A DNA stretch of 64,000 nucleotides, from contig NZ_AEEA01000051.1 in the NCBI RefSeq assembly GCF_000297095.1, forward strand, positions 1 through 64,000. The letters are read 5' to 3'. The notes under the pieces are model-generated. The model saw only the letters and a list, made by a program, of their open reading frames with translations, made no database searches and was not told the DNA's origin. The translations under genes and the position numbers were made by a program. How positions within the stretch are numbered: position 1 is the first letter of the stretch; the number at the start of each line of letters is the position of its first letter. The DNA comes from Treponema primitia ZAS-1 (lineage in GTDB: Bacteria; Spirochaetota; Spirochaetia; Treponematales; Breznakiellaceae). Below are positions 53,082-61,170 of the stretch, one piece after another.

Positions 53082-54319
53082 TGTTTTTTATTATTCTCCT
53101 GCTTCTTATCATAAGCGGCGTTTTTACCCTGGCAGAGCGCTCCCTCATTTCGTCCCGGAAAGCCCGGCTGCGATCTAAGGCTGAGGGGGGGAATGAAAAA
53201 TACCGGCTGGCCCTTGAGGCGGCGGAGAATCCCGAATCACTGCTTTCCGCCCTCCGGATCGGAATCATCCTGGCAGATATTTTTGCGGGCGCCCTGGGCG
53301 GAATCCCGGCGGCGGGGATATTTGAAAAGTTTTTCCCCATGCATACCGGGTTCGTTATCCCCGCCCTGGCTGCGGCTTTACTATTTACCATCCTGTTAGT
53401 TTTACTGCAAAGTTCTTTGGCAAGACCCATCGCCCGGGGTAAGCCTGAAATTATCCTTGTCCATACCCTCCCGCTTATCCGCTTTCTCAAGGTTTTTTTT
53501 ACCCCCCTAATCTTTATTAGCTCCATCCTGAGAATTGATCCTGTGGCGGATCAGGGAATGACCGAAGATGAACTACGGATAGCCCTCCAGGACGGGGAAA
53601 AGTCCGGTATTGTGGAAAGCGAAGAACGGACCATGGTGGAGGGGGTCTTCTATCTGGGAGATCGTCCCGTGGGGACTTTTATGACCCACCGCTCGGAGAT
53701 CCAATGGCTGGACATCAATGCGGACGCAGAAAAGGTACGGGCCATGGCGGTGGAATACCGGCAGCAGCAATTCTTCCCCGTAGCATCCGGCGCCATTGAT
53801 GAGATTGTCGGGGTAGTCTCGGTCCAGGACATACTTCTGGCCTTTCTGGAAAACACCTGGCCGGGCTTGAAATCCCTCATGGCCCCCCCCCATTTTGTCC
53901 CGGAAACCATGTCCTCCATCAGGGCCTTTGAAGCCTTCAAGCGCGGTGAATCCAATGTCCTCTTTGTGATCGATGAATACGGCGGTTTTGCCGGGGTACT
54001 TTCGGTACGCAACCTTATCGAAGAAATTGTGGGTGAACTTTCCGCTTCCGCCTCTGCGGATGACGATATCCTGGCCCAGGGTGACGGCGCCTATCTGGTC
54101 AGCGGCAGCGTCAACATTGATGATATCGCAGAAATACTACCCATCGCAGGGTTCCCGGCGGCGCCGCAGGAATACCATACCCTGGCGGGTTTTATCCTGG
54201 AACTGGCCGGGGAGATTCCCCGTACCGGAGCGGTCTTTGACTGGAACGGGTATCGGTTCAAGGTGGTGGGCATGGATGGGAACCGGATAGACAAGGTCTT
54301 GATAGAACCGATAGGGTAA
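53078..54319 (+). CDS. CBS-pair/CorC-domain membrane protein (TlyC/CorB-like)
   Basis: A 413-residue DUF21-type protein: membrane segments in the first 160 residues, a CBS pair (MTHRSEIQWLDIN to LLAFLENTW, then VLFVIDEYGGFAGVLSVRNLIEEIVGE) and a C-terminal CorC_HlyC transporter-associated domain. Such proteins are linked to Mg or Co efflux and were earlier called hemolysins. It shares a transcript with the HD-GYP-like gene. Confidence 0.87.
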   Translation: MMFFIILLLLIISGVFTLAERSLISSRKARLRSKAEGGNEKYRLALEAAENPESLLSALRIGIILADIFAGALGGIPAAGIFEKFFPMHTGFVIPALAAALLFTILLVLLQSSLARPIARGKPEIILVHTLPLIRFLKVFFTPLIFISSILRIDPVADQGMTEDELRIALQDGEKSGIVESEERTMVEGVFYLGDRPVGTFMTHRSEIQWLDINADAEKVRAMAVEYRQQQFFPVASGAIDEIVGVVSVQDILLAFLENTWPGLKSLMAPPHFVPETMSSIRAFEAFKRGESNVLFVIDEYGGFAGVLSVRNLIEEIVGELSASASADDDILAQGDGAYLVSGSVNIDDIAEILPIAGFPAAPQEYHTLAGFILELAGEIPRTGAVFDWNGYRFKVVGMDGNRIDKVLIEPIG

Positions 54320-54346
54320 ACGGGGTTTAAATACCTGTTGTAAAAA

Positions 54347-54473
54347 CGCCGGTGGGGGCGGGGAATCCCCACTGCGGGATGCCTGTAGAGTCTGCCTACG
54401 GAGCCCCTGCGGGTCTCCTCCGGCAGGGAATTCCAGAATATCCCGCAGCGTGGCTTCCCCGCCCCCACCGGCG
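54347..54473. repeat. 127-bp nested inverted repeat
   Basis: Outer arms of 19 bp (54347-54365 and 54455-54473, GC-rich) and inner arms CTGCGGGAT/ATCCCGCAG (54372-54380 and 54440-54448) are perfect. A third small stem (CTGCC/GGCAG, GGAG/CTCC) lies inside. There is no T tract. It could fold as a cruciform or long RNA hairpin. It borders a region with two gene remnants, which suggests a small mobile or rearrangement-prone element. Confidence 0.7.
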
Positions 54474-54606
54474 CCTGTTCGCAGGGGTTTAACTTCGTTT
54501 ACCCTAACTTCGCCTTACGAAATGATTACGCGGGAGAGCTGCACGCCTCCCATGTCATAGAGACCCGGTCTGTTTGCTGCCTGCTGTCCTCCGGGGCTAA
54601 TGCTGC

Positions 54607-54762
54607 TTAAGCCTGTCCGGTGGCGGTATTCTGCAAGATAACGCCGCCGGTGTCGGCTTTGGTGAAAAGACCGGCGCTGTTTACGGATACCCCGCCGCCC
54701 CGGGATGCGGTATTGTTGCCTATTCTCCCGCCGTTCATGGAAAAAGACCCATTGGAACTGTT
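54607..54762 (-). pseudogene. Remnant of a GGGV-repeat beta-helix surface protein
   Basis: On the minus strand, a frame of about 51 codons reads a pattern typical of right-handed beta-helix adhesin repeats (SMNGGRIGNNTASRGGGVSV, AGLFTKADTGGVI) and then stops. A stop codon also precedes it, and there is no start. It is the tail of a larger lost gene. The remainder of 54474-54839 shows no intact gene. Confidence 0.6.
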
Positions 54763-54839
54763 CTATGGGGGCCGCAGTTCAGTTCTAAAGCCCCCCCTAT
54801 GCCCTCCCCCCCCAAGCGGGTTCTTCTTCTTTGTGGTTA

Positions 54840-56183
54840 TTAATTCTTTTCCACAAATTCTATCAAGATATCCGCCATAAAAGCGATGTTTTTTTCATCG
54901 CTTCCGCTGCCGTCAATTATGAGGGAAAGGTGCCTTACAAGCCCATAATTCCAGTAGCCTGCATCCACCCAGTCATGCCGTTCGCCGGATATGCTGCCGG
55001 AAAGTTTTTGTGTTGGCAGAGTCCTCAGCTCTATAACTTTATACCCCGATAAATCTTCCGTATACGTCCCGGTAAGTTGGAGCACTGTCCAATCACCTCC
55101 CCCTTCTTTTACCGTGTAGATATATTTTATCTCCGCATTACGGTATATTCCGTCAGTTCCTTGATTTATTAACTGCACGCTTGTTACTTCAAACTCCCAG
55201 TTGGTGTATTTGTTATTCTTTGTATCAACATTGCCATCACCGCCGGTCTTTGAAGCAGTTCCCTTTTGTACATCGGTGCTTTTGAATAGCGAATTTTCTT
55301 TGGTATCAGGCGGCGGCGGATCCGGCGGTTCAAGCCCGGTTACTACTTCATCGTCCGGTTCAATAGAAGCAAAATCGATAACAGGGATAAACAATAAATC
55401 GCCTTCGCCTGTTTTACCGAAACTTCCCAGATCACTGGAGTCAAAATCAATTCCCCAGGCAAGCGAGGATTCACGCGCCCGGTAACTAATATCCGTTTCA
55501 AGAACAGTACGGGTAGCTGCATCGACTTGAAATAAACAATAGACATCGGTAATTCCGAATAATGCGTATCGGTATTTTCCCGGTGCTTCTCCATGGTCTC
55601 CAATGGTGGCGCTTATGCTTTCGCTTTCTCCCGCCATTTTTGTTTCCACTGTTTCATAGGTATTTGAAGTCGAGACGGCATTTGCATCCTCAACGGATCC
55701 CGTGGCGGTAATTTTTCCGGTTACTTTAGCTTTTGCAAAAAGTACACCCGCCTCGGCTTCCACCCCGGCCTCAATGGCAACACTCGCACTGCCTGTCACC
55801 GTATGCTCTTTGGCCGTTGTCATGGAGCTGGTTATGGATTCTTCAGTCGCCGAGCTTTTTTCATACGTAATGGTTATGGGCGTCTTTTCATCGTAATAGT
55901 ACGCCGTTTTGTAGGCAATAGGCACACTCGTAACATACCCCAAATAATAAAGGTAATAATAGACTGTCCCAGCTTGGTTGTGGCCGGAACTTACCAGTAC
56001 GTACGGCTCTGAGGCGCTGCGGCTAGCCTTTTCAAATGGTACAATTGCATACCGTTTGCCGCTGATATTTGGCGCGTTATTACCGCCGGCAAAGTTTTCA
56101 CAGCCCGCCAGAATAAAGCCCAATACCATAATCAGGGCAACGGATACTAATTCCGTCAGCATGTTCTGTTTTTTCATTTCCAT
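54840..56183 (-). CDS. Lipoprotein with pore-former-like amphipathic segment
   Basis: A 447-residue lipoprotein: lipobox ILAGC near residue 28, AAGGA four bases before the ATG. Residues about 110-200 are a Ser/Thr-rich stretch alternating polar and small hydrophobic residues (EHTVTGSASVAIEAGVEAEAG, then KVTGKITATGSV). It is flanked by more Ser/Thr and followed by a PGKYRYALFGITDVY segment. This pattern recalls the membrane-insertion hairpin of aerolysin/ETX-MTX2 beta-pore proteins; that is an inference from pattern only. The rest has no recognised family. A sigma-factor remnant lies just upstream on the same strand. Confidence 0.6.
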   Translation of the reverse strand: MEMKKQNMLTELVSVALIMVLGFILAGCENFAGGNNAPNISGKRYAIVPFEKASRSASEPYVLVSSGHNQAGTVYYYLYYLGYVTSVPIAYKTAYYYDEKTPITITYEKSSATEESITSSMTTAKEHTVTGSASVAIEAGVEAEAGVLFAKAKVTGKITATGSVEDANAVSTSNTYETVETKMAGESESISATIGDHGEAPGKYRYALFGITDVYCLFQVDAATRTVLETDISYRARESSLAWGIDFDSSDLGSFGKTGEGDLLFIPVIDFASIEPDDEVVTGLEPPDPPPPDTKENSLFKSTDVQKGTASKTGGDGNVDTKNNKYTNWEFEVTSVQLINQGTDGIYRNAEIKYIYTVKEGGGDWTVLQLTGTYTEDLSGYKVIELRTLPTQKLSGSISGERHDWVDAGYWNYGLVRHLSLIIDGSGSDEKNIAFMADILIEFVEKN

Positions 56184-56211
56184 TTTTCCTTACACTGTTC
56201 TTTATTTATAA

Positions 56212-56394
56212 TTATGTTTTCCGTTTTGTGAAAACGCCAAGCTTATCTATCTGTTTTTTGGATTTTTTCATTACCATAGCGGCCTGGACGTAACTCATTT
56301 CCTCAAAGAAAAGCAGATACAGCGCTTCCCCATATTCCGACTTTAGCTTTTTTATTGCGCCCTGAAGTTGGTTTTTGCGTTCTTCCTCACTCCG
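56212..56394 (-). pseudogene. Sigma-70 family factor remnant (region 4)
   Basis: About 60 codons on the minus strand between a stop codon and a normal stop encode a region-4-like helix-turn-helix (KLKSEYGEALYLLFFEEMSY, then VQAAMVMKKSKKQIDKL). Everything N-terminal, including region 2, is missing. It sits 29 bp before the lipoprotein gene. Spirochete lipoprotein loci with an adjacent ECF-type factor are a plausible origin. The rest of the 56184-56567 gap is a nested inverted repeat. Confidence 0.65.
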
Positions 56395-56434
56395 TTAAGC
56401 GAAACAAAGGCCCCTATGGACCCCTTAAGCGGCT

Positions 56435-56559
56435 CGGGAACGCACTCACACTACCGTTATCGGGGGTGACAGTGGAACAAATATCAGGGGGACCCTCTGG
56501 GGGTTCCTGATATTTGTTCCAGCTGGCAGGACCCCATACACAGTTTTAGTGCGTTCCCG
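56435..56559. repeat. 125-bp nested inverted repeat
   Basis: Outer arms CGGGAACGCACT/AGTGCGTTCCCG (56435-56446 and 56548-56559) and inner 16-bp arms (56473-56488 and 56506-56521) are perfect. Overall size and nesting resemble the element at 54347-54473, but the sequences differ. The pair brackets the lipoprotein gene and the two gene remnants. Confidence 0.7.
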
Positions 56560-56567
56560 GTAACCAC

Positions 56568-57740
56568 CTATTCGGGGTCCATAGGGGGAGGCGCCTGCAC
56601 CTTTCCTGCGTATAACTCTTTTGGATACACGATAATACCCAGTTTCTTCTCCAGCTTGACCAGGTTCCGCATTTCACCTTCGTCTCCAAAGGTAGCCATG
56701 ATGCCCTGTTTCCCCGCACGGGCAGTACGGCCGGCGCGGTGGATATAGGCGTCGGGATCCTGCAGGGTGTCCAGGGCGATAATGTGGGTTACATCCGGGA
56801 TATCAAGGCCCCGGGCGGCAAGATCGCTGGCAACCAGCACTGAGGAACGGCCCCGGCGGAAATCGTCCATGGCTTGTTTGCGCATCTTTTTGTCCATATC
56901 TCCGTACAGGCCCAGAGCGGGAATGCCATGGTACTGCAGTTTGGAAACGATGTTCCCCACCTGGGCGCTCCGGGCGGTAAAAACCAGGGCCTTCTTGGGA
57001 CGGAGGGCCGCTAAAAAAGAACGGAGAAGCCCTATCTTGTCCCGTTCCTCGCAGTAAAACGCCCAGTGTTCTATCTTATCCCGGAGTATCTCGTTTGCCC
57101 GGGTCTCTTCAACAGAAACGCCCTCTCCCATGATGGGGAGAAGCCGCTCCCGGCACTTGTCCGGCAGGGTGGCGGAACAGGCGACGGTCTGGGGACTCCC
57201 CCGTATCAGGGAGACCAGTTCCCGGGTTTCATCGTAAAGTTCATCCGCCGTAAGCCGGTCCGCCTCGTCGAGAACCAGGAAGCCCAGGTTTCCCAAACGC
57301 AGCTTTCCCATTTTCGCCAGCTGCAAAACCCGTCCGGGATTCCCAACCAGCGCCCGGGGCTTGTCCTTCTTCAGGGTATCTATCTGCCGGCTTAAAGCGG
57401 TGGCCCCGATAAGGAGGCTGATCTTAAAAGAGCCTGCACCGGAAAGCAGAAACTCCGCCTCCTGTTTAATCTGGGCGCATAGCTCGTACGTGGGGGCCAG
57501 GATCAGTACGCCAGCGTCGGACTCCGCGTTTTCCATCAGTTTCTGAAACAGAGGAATTAGGTACGCAAAGGTCTTCCCGGTTCCGGTGGGGGAACGGAAC
57601 AGCACCCGCTCTCCCCGAATTAAGCGGGGGATTACCCGGCGCTGTATTTCCACGGGTTCAAAAATACTCCGTTCCTTTAACCGGCCCATAAAAAAAGGGC
57701 TCACCCCGAGCCCCGCAAACCCGCTGTCTTCACTATTCAT
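56568..57740 (-). CDS. DEAD-box RNA helicase
   Basis: A 390-residue helicase with Q motif (FEPVEIQRRVIP), Walker A SPTGTGKT, DEAD box (VLDEADRL), SAT (CSATLPDK), motif V (VLVASDLAARGLDIPD) and motif VI (HRAGRTARAGKQG). There is no long basic C-terminal tail, so the specific RNP target cannot be named. It follows the glycosyltransferase gene by 7 bp on the minus strand. Confidence 0.92.
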   Translation of the reverse strand: MNSEDSGFAGLGVSPFFMGRLKERSIFEPVEIQRRVIPRLIRGERVLFRSPTGTGKTFAYLIPLFQKLMENAESDAGVLILAPTYELCAQIKQEAEFLLSGAGSFKISLLIGATALSRQIDTLKKDKPRALVGNPGRVLQLAKMGKLRLGNLGFLVLDEADRLTADELYDETRELVSLIRGSPQTVACSATLPDKCRERLLPIMGEGVSVEETRANEILRDKIEHWAFYCEERDKIGLLRSFLAALRPKKALVFTARSAQVGNIVSKLQYHGIPALGLYGDMDKKMRKQAMDDFRRGRSSVLVASDLAARGLDIPDVTHIIALDTLQDPDAYIHRAGRTARAGKQGIMATFGDEGEMRNLVKLEKKLGIIVYPKELYAGKVQAPPPMDPE

Positions 57741-57747
57741 GGTTTAC

Positions 57748-58905
57748 TCACTTCTTTCTATATTCCTCATACAAGGCTATCATGGAATCAATGAACCGCC
57801 CCACAGAATAACTGCGGGATATTTCTTCGGAACGCCTGCCCATACGGGCCTGGGCAGCGGGATCAGAGAGAACTTCCACCGCCTTTTCCCAGAGGAACTT
57901 ATCATCCCCGATGGCCCAGCCATTATCACCGTTTATAACCATATCATCAATACTGATATCCGCAGCGGCCACCACCGGGAGACCGGAGGCCATGGCTTCA
58001 ATAAAGGTGATGGGATGTACCTCGCTGTGGGAGGCGCTCATGAACAGATCCGCTGCGGCGTAGATCAGTTTTATCTCATCAGGCCAGTGGAGATAGCCGG
58101 TAAAGATCAGTCCCCGGCTGATCCCCAGTTCATTGCCCTGGGCTTCCAGTTCCCGGTGATCCGGACCGTCCCCCACCAGGACCAGTTTAGCCTTAGGACG
58201 ACGGGCCAGGATCTCCTTGAAATTTTCCAGCAGAATAAAGACATTCTTTTCAATCCCAAGGCGGCCCACAAAAACTATCATCTCATCATCCGGGGCAATG
58301 TTGAACCGCTTGCGCAGATCCGCTGCGCCCTGGTCTACCAGGGCGGACCGTTCCCAAAACTGGCTTAACTCTATGCCGTTTGGCACGACCCGCACCGGCC
58401 GGTGGTATTTAATCTTCTCCAGATAGTTCTTTATCTTATTCGAGGGCGCCACGATACAACGCTGGCTCCGGAGTATATGCCGGAGATAGGCGGAAAGGTT
58501 CTTCTTAAAAAACAGCTCCACCAACAGGGGGGCATAATAAATATAGTCCGGATAGTAGGTGTGGAGGGTGTGAATCGAAGGGATACCCAGCCTCCGGCTT
58601 ACCCGGCGGGAAGCCAGGTAAAGGCTGAATTCAGAATGGGTATGGATGATATCCAAATTCAGGGGCTTGGCAATATCGATGACCTGCTGTTCAATAAAAA
58701 CCCCCACCCGGTGCTGGGGTTCGTTGGGAAACTGGAAGGAGGCGATGCGGAAAACCCCCTCCTCCGGCACGGCATTGGGATGTTGAACCGTAAATACATA
58801 GACCCGGTGGCCCCGGCGTTCCATTTCTGTCTTCAGAGCCCGCACCACCGTAACAACCCCGTTTACCTGGGGGGTATAGGTATCGCTGAAGATGCCAATA
58901 TTCAT
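57748..58905 (-). CDS. Family 4 glycosyltransferase
   Basis: A 385-residue GT-B enzyme starting at ATG 58905 with AAGGAG nine bases upstream; an earlier in-frame Met has no ribosome site. It opens MNIGIFSDTYTPQVNGVV, typical of diacylglycerol glucosyltransferase-like and mannosyltransferase GT4 proteins. The donor-binding region includes FVGRLGIEKN and SHSEVHPITFIEAMASGLPVV (E-x7-E type). It probably adds a sugar to a membrane lipid. The acceptor is not determined. Confidence 0.85.
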   Translation of the reverse strand: MNIGIFSDTYTPQVNGVVTVVRALKTEMERRGHRVYVFTVQHPNAVPEEGVFRIASFQFPNEPQHRVGVFIEQQVIDIAKPLNLDIIHTHSEFSLYLASRRVSRRLGIPSIHTLHTYYPDYIYYAPLLVELFFKKNLSAYLRHILRSQRCIVAPSNKIKNYLEKIKYHRPVRVVPNGIELSQFWERSALVDQGAADLRKRFNIAPDDEMIVFVGRLGIEKNVFILLENFKEILARRPKAKLVLVGDGPDHRELEAQGNELGISRGLIFTGYLHWPDEIKLIYAAADLFMSASHSEVHPITFIEAMASGLPVVAAADISIDDMVINGDNGWAIGDDKFLWEKAVEVLSDPAAQARMGRRSEEISRSYSVGRFIDSMIALYEEYRKK

Positions 58906-58978
58906 AATCAGATACTCCTTCCAATTTTTATACAGTATAGTGTAGAATCCCTTAGAATTCAATTAAGGAGCTGCGTCA

Positions 58979-60457
58979 ATGATTGGTATCATTTTTCTGG
59001 TGGTGTTCCTTCTGTTAATGACCGGAATCGGCATCTGGGGTATGCGGAAAACCAAGACCCTGGGGGATTTCTTTTTAGGCGGACGTACCCTGGGCCCCTG
59101 GGTCTCTGCGGTAGCCTACGGTACCTCCTATTTTTCGGCGGTTATTTTTATCGGCTTTGCCGGGACCCAGGGATGGCAGTTCGGCCTGAATGCCCTGTGG
59201 ATAGCCCTGGGGAACGCCGTCATCGGCGCGGGGGCGGCCTGGCTCGTCCTGGCGCGGCGTACCCGGCGTATCACCCAAAACCTGGACGCCATGACCATGC
59301 CCGAATACCTCCAGGAACGCTACGGGGCTAAACACCTCAAGCCCGTGGCGGCTTCGATAATCTTCTTCTTCCTATTGCCCTATTCGGCCTCGGTATTTAA
59401 GGGCCTGGGACACCTTTTTGAGAAGGTCTTCGGCATACCCTACGATATAGCCCTGCTCGTCATGATCGCCTTTACGGGGATCTACCTGATCCTGGGGGGC
59501 TATTTCGCCATCGCCATCACGGACTTTATCCAGGGTATCATCATGTTCGCCGGGGCGGCGGTGATGGTCCTGGTCCTCTCGGGCCAGGGGGGCGGCTACT
59601 TCGAGATGATACGCAAGGTGGCGGAAAACTACGCCGTCCATGTGCCCCCGGCAAACCAGCCATCGACGCTTACGGTGATCTCCCTGGTGTTTATGACGAG
59701 CTTTGGTACCTGGGGGCTCCCCCAGATGACCCAGAAATTCTACGCCATTAAGAACGAGGCGGTGATCCCCAAGGCGGCCATCGTTACCACGGTCTTCGCC
59801 CTGATGATAGGCTTTGCCGCCTATTCTACCGGCGTCTTTGCCCATGTATTTTTCGACCTGACCACGGTGCCCAGAACCGCCGCCGGGGGCATCAACTACG
59901 ATCTCATTGTCCCCACCCTGCTCACCAACCATTTGCCGGAACTGCTCCTGGCGCTGATCATGCTCCTGGTGCTTTCCGCATCCATGTCCACCCTGTCATC
60001 CCTGGTGCTGGTCTCCTCCTCCTCGGTGGCCATCGACCTCTACCCCTCCCGGAGTAATATTAAAACCGGCAAGGACAATTCGGTAGCCATGATGCGTTTC
60101 CTTTCGGGGGTCTTTATCATCATTTCTTACTTTATCTCCCGGTTTCAAATCAGCATCATTGTGTACCTCATGTCCCTAAGCTGGGGCGCAGTTTCCGGGT
60201 CCTTCGCTGCCCCCTACATACTCAGCCTCTATTCCAAAAAGGTTACCAAGGCCGGAGCCTATGCGGGGCTCCTTACGGGGCTGGGGGTAGAAATCGTCCT
60301 GTTCTTTATCCTGGGCGCGTCCCGGTCCCCCCTGACGGCGTCAATTGCCATTGTGGTACCCTTCATCGTGGTGCCCGTGGTGTCCCTGTTCACCACGCCG
60401 CCGGACAAGGAGCTGCTGGACAAGGCTTTCGAGGGGGTGAGGCGGAGGAACGCTTAA
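58979..60457 (+). CDS. Sodium:solute symporter family protein
   Basis: A 492-residue SSS-family transporter with about 13 membrane segments and the family stretches DFFLGGRTLGPWVSAVAYG and LSASMSTLSSLVLVSSSSVAID. It couples Na+ entry to uptake of a small solute such as proline, pantothenate, a sugar or a carboxylate; the substrate cannot be assigned. AAGGAG lies eight bases before the ATG. It is divergent from the glycosyltransferase gene. Confidence 0.9.
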   Translation: MIGIIFLVVFLLLMTGIGIWGMRKTKTLGDFFLGGRTLGPWVSAVAYGTSYFSAVIFIGFAGTQGWQFGLNALWIALGNAVIGAGAAWLVLARRTRRITQNLDAMTMPEYLQERYGAKHLKPVAASIIFFFLLPYSASVFKGLGHLFEKVFGIPYDIALLVMIAFTGIYLILGGYFAIAITDFIQGIIMFAGAAVMVLVLSGQGGGYFEMIRKVAENYAVHVPPANQPSTLTVISLVFMTSFGTWGLPQMTQKFYAIKNEAVIPKAAIVTTVFALMIGFAAYSTGVFAHVFFDLTTVPRTAAGGINYDLIVPTLLTNHLPELLLALIMLLVLSASMSTLSSLVLVSSSSVAIDLYPSRSNIKTGKDNSVAMMRFLSGVFIIISYFISRFQISIIVYLMSLSWGAVSGSFAAPYILSLYSKKVTKAGAYAGLLTGLGVEIVLFFILGASRSPLTASIAIVVPFIVVPVVSLFTTPPDKELLDKAFEGVRRRNA

Positions 60458-60482
60458 TTTTTGACGGATTGGAAACGGTCAC

Positions 60483-60893
60483 TCACATAAAGGGATTTAC
60501 CACCCGGACTCCCCGGATGATTTGCCCGTGGTTCATGTCTTCGGAAAGGACGCTCCCGCAGTTAGCGGAGGCAGCGGCGGCGATGATGAGTCCGTCCCAG
60601 AAAGAAATTTTGGAAAGGATGCTGATATCAATACCCTGCTGAATAATATCAAAATCAACCTGGACGATTTCCATTTTTTTATAATTATTGAGGATATTCT
60701 TAACATACAGCTTTTCCATTTTTAATTTCGTTGTGGTAATATTGTAGACTTCCTGTAAGACCTGGGTTGAAATAACCGGTGCATCCTTTTCCTCAATATC
60801 ATTTAAAGTTTCCCGTACTATTTTCTGTTTTTCCTTACTATTTTTATCCAGAGAATAAACCAGAATATTGGAATCAATAAAGACTTTATTCAC
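60483..60893 (-). CDS. PIN-domain toxin (VapC-like)
   Basis: A 136-residue PIN ribonuclease. GTG 60893 is chosen because it gives the canonical NKVFIDSNILVYSLD start and overlaps the antitoxin stop by eight bases. The acidic residues of the PIN site are visible in FIDSN, STQVLQE, SFWDGLI and LSEDMNHG. The family cleaves tRNA or other RNA when free of antitoxin. Confidence 0.85.
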   Translation of the reverse strand: MNKVFIDSNILVYSLDKNSKEKQKIVRETLNDIEEKDAPVISTQVLQEVYNITTTKLKMEKLYVKNILNNYKKMEIVQVDFDIIQQGIDISILSKISFWDGLIIAAAASANCGSVLSEDMNHGQIIRGVRVVNPFM

Positions 60894-61125
60894 GGCCAAA
60901 ACTGCGCTCGTGTATTTCTTCCCGAGTCCATGTACGCCCCTCGGAATTACCGTGGGCTTCATCGGCGATACGGAATGTTTCCTCAAACATACCTCCCGAA
61001 GCGGGTTTTACCGTTTTTTTAAGTATATCCCGAACCAGGGCGTTAAAGGACATGTTGCGCCGCTTGGCGTATTCCCGGCCCTGTTCCAGGGTTTCTTCAT
61101 CAATAGCCAGGGTGATGTTTTTCAT
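60886..61125 (-). CDS. Ribbon-helix-helix antitoxin partner
   Basis: A 79-residue protein beginning MKNITLAIDEETLEQGREYA, an RHH DNA-binding pattern (strand then two helices), with a C-terminal tail suited to toxin binding. It lies directly upstream of and overlaps the PIN toxin gene, the usual antitoxin-first order, and probably represses the pair. Confidence 0.8.
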   Translation of the reverse strand: MKNITLAIDEETLEQGREYAKRRNMSFNALVRDILKKTVKPASGGMFEETFRIADEAHGNSEGRTWTREEIHERSFGRE

Positions 61126-61170
61126 GGTTTCCAACCTCTATTACACATAATACGTGTATTCGGCAATTTG

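Noticed and set aside
54347..54473. Integron attC site
   Set aside because: The inverted repeat is large enough, but I see no paired RYYYAAC/GTTRRRY core sites at its ends and no integrase gene.
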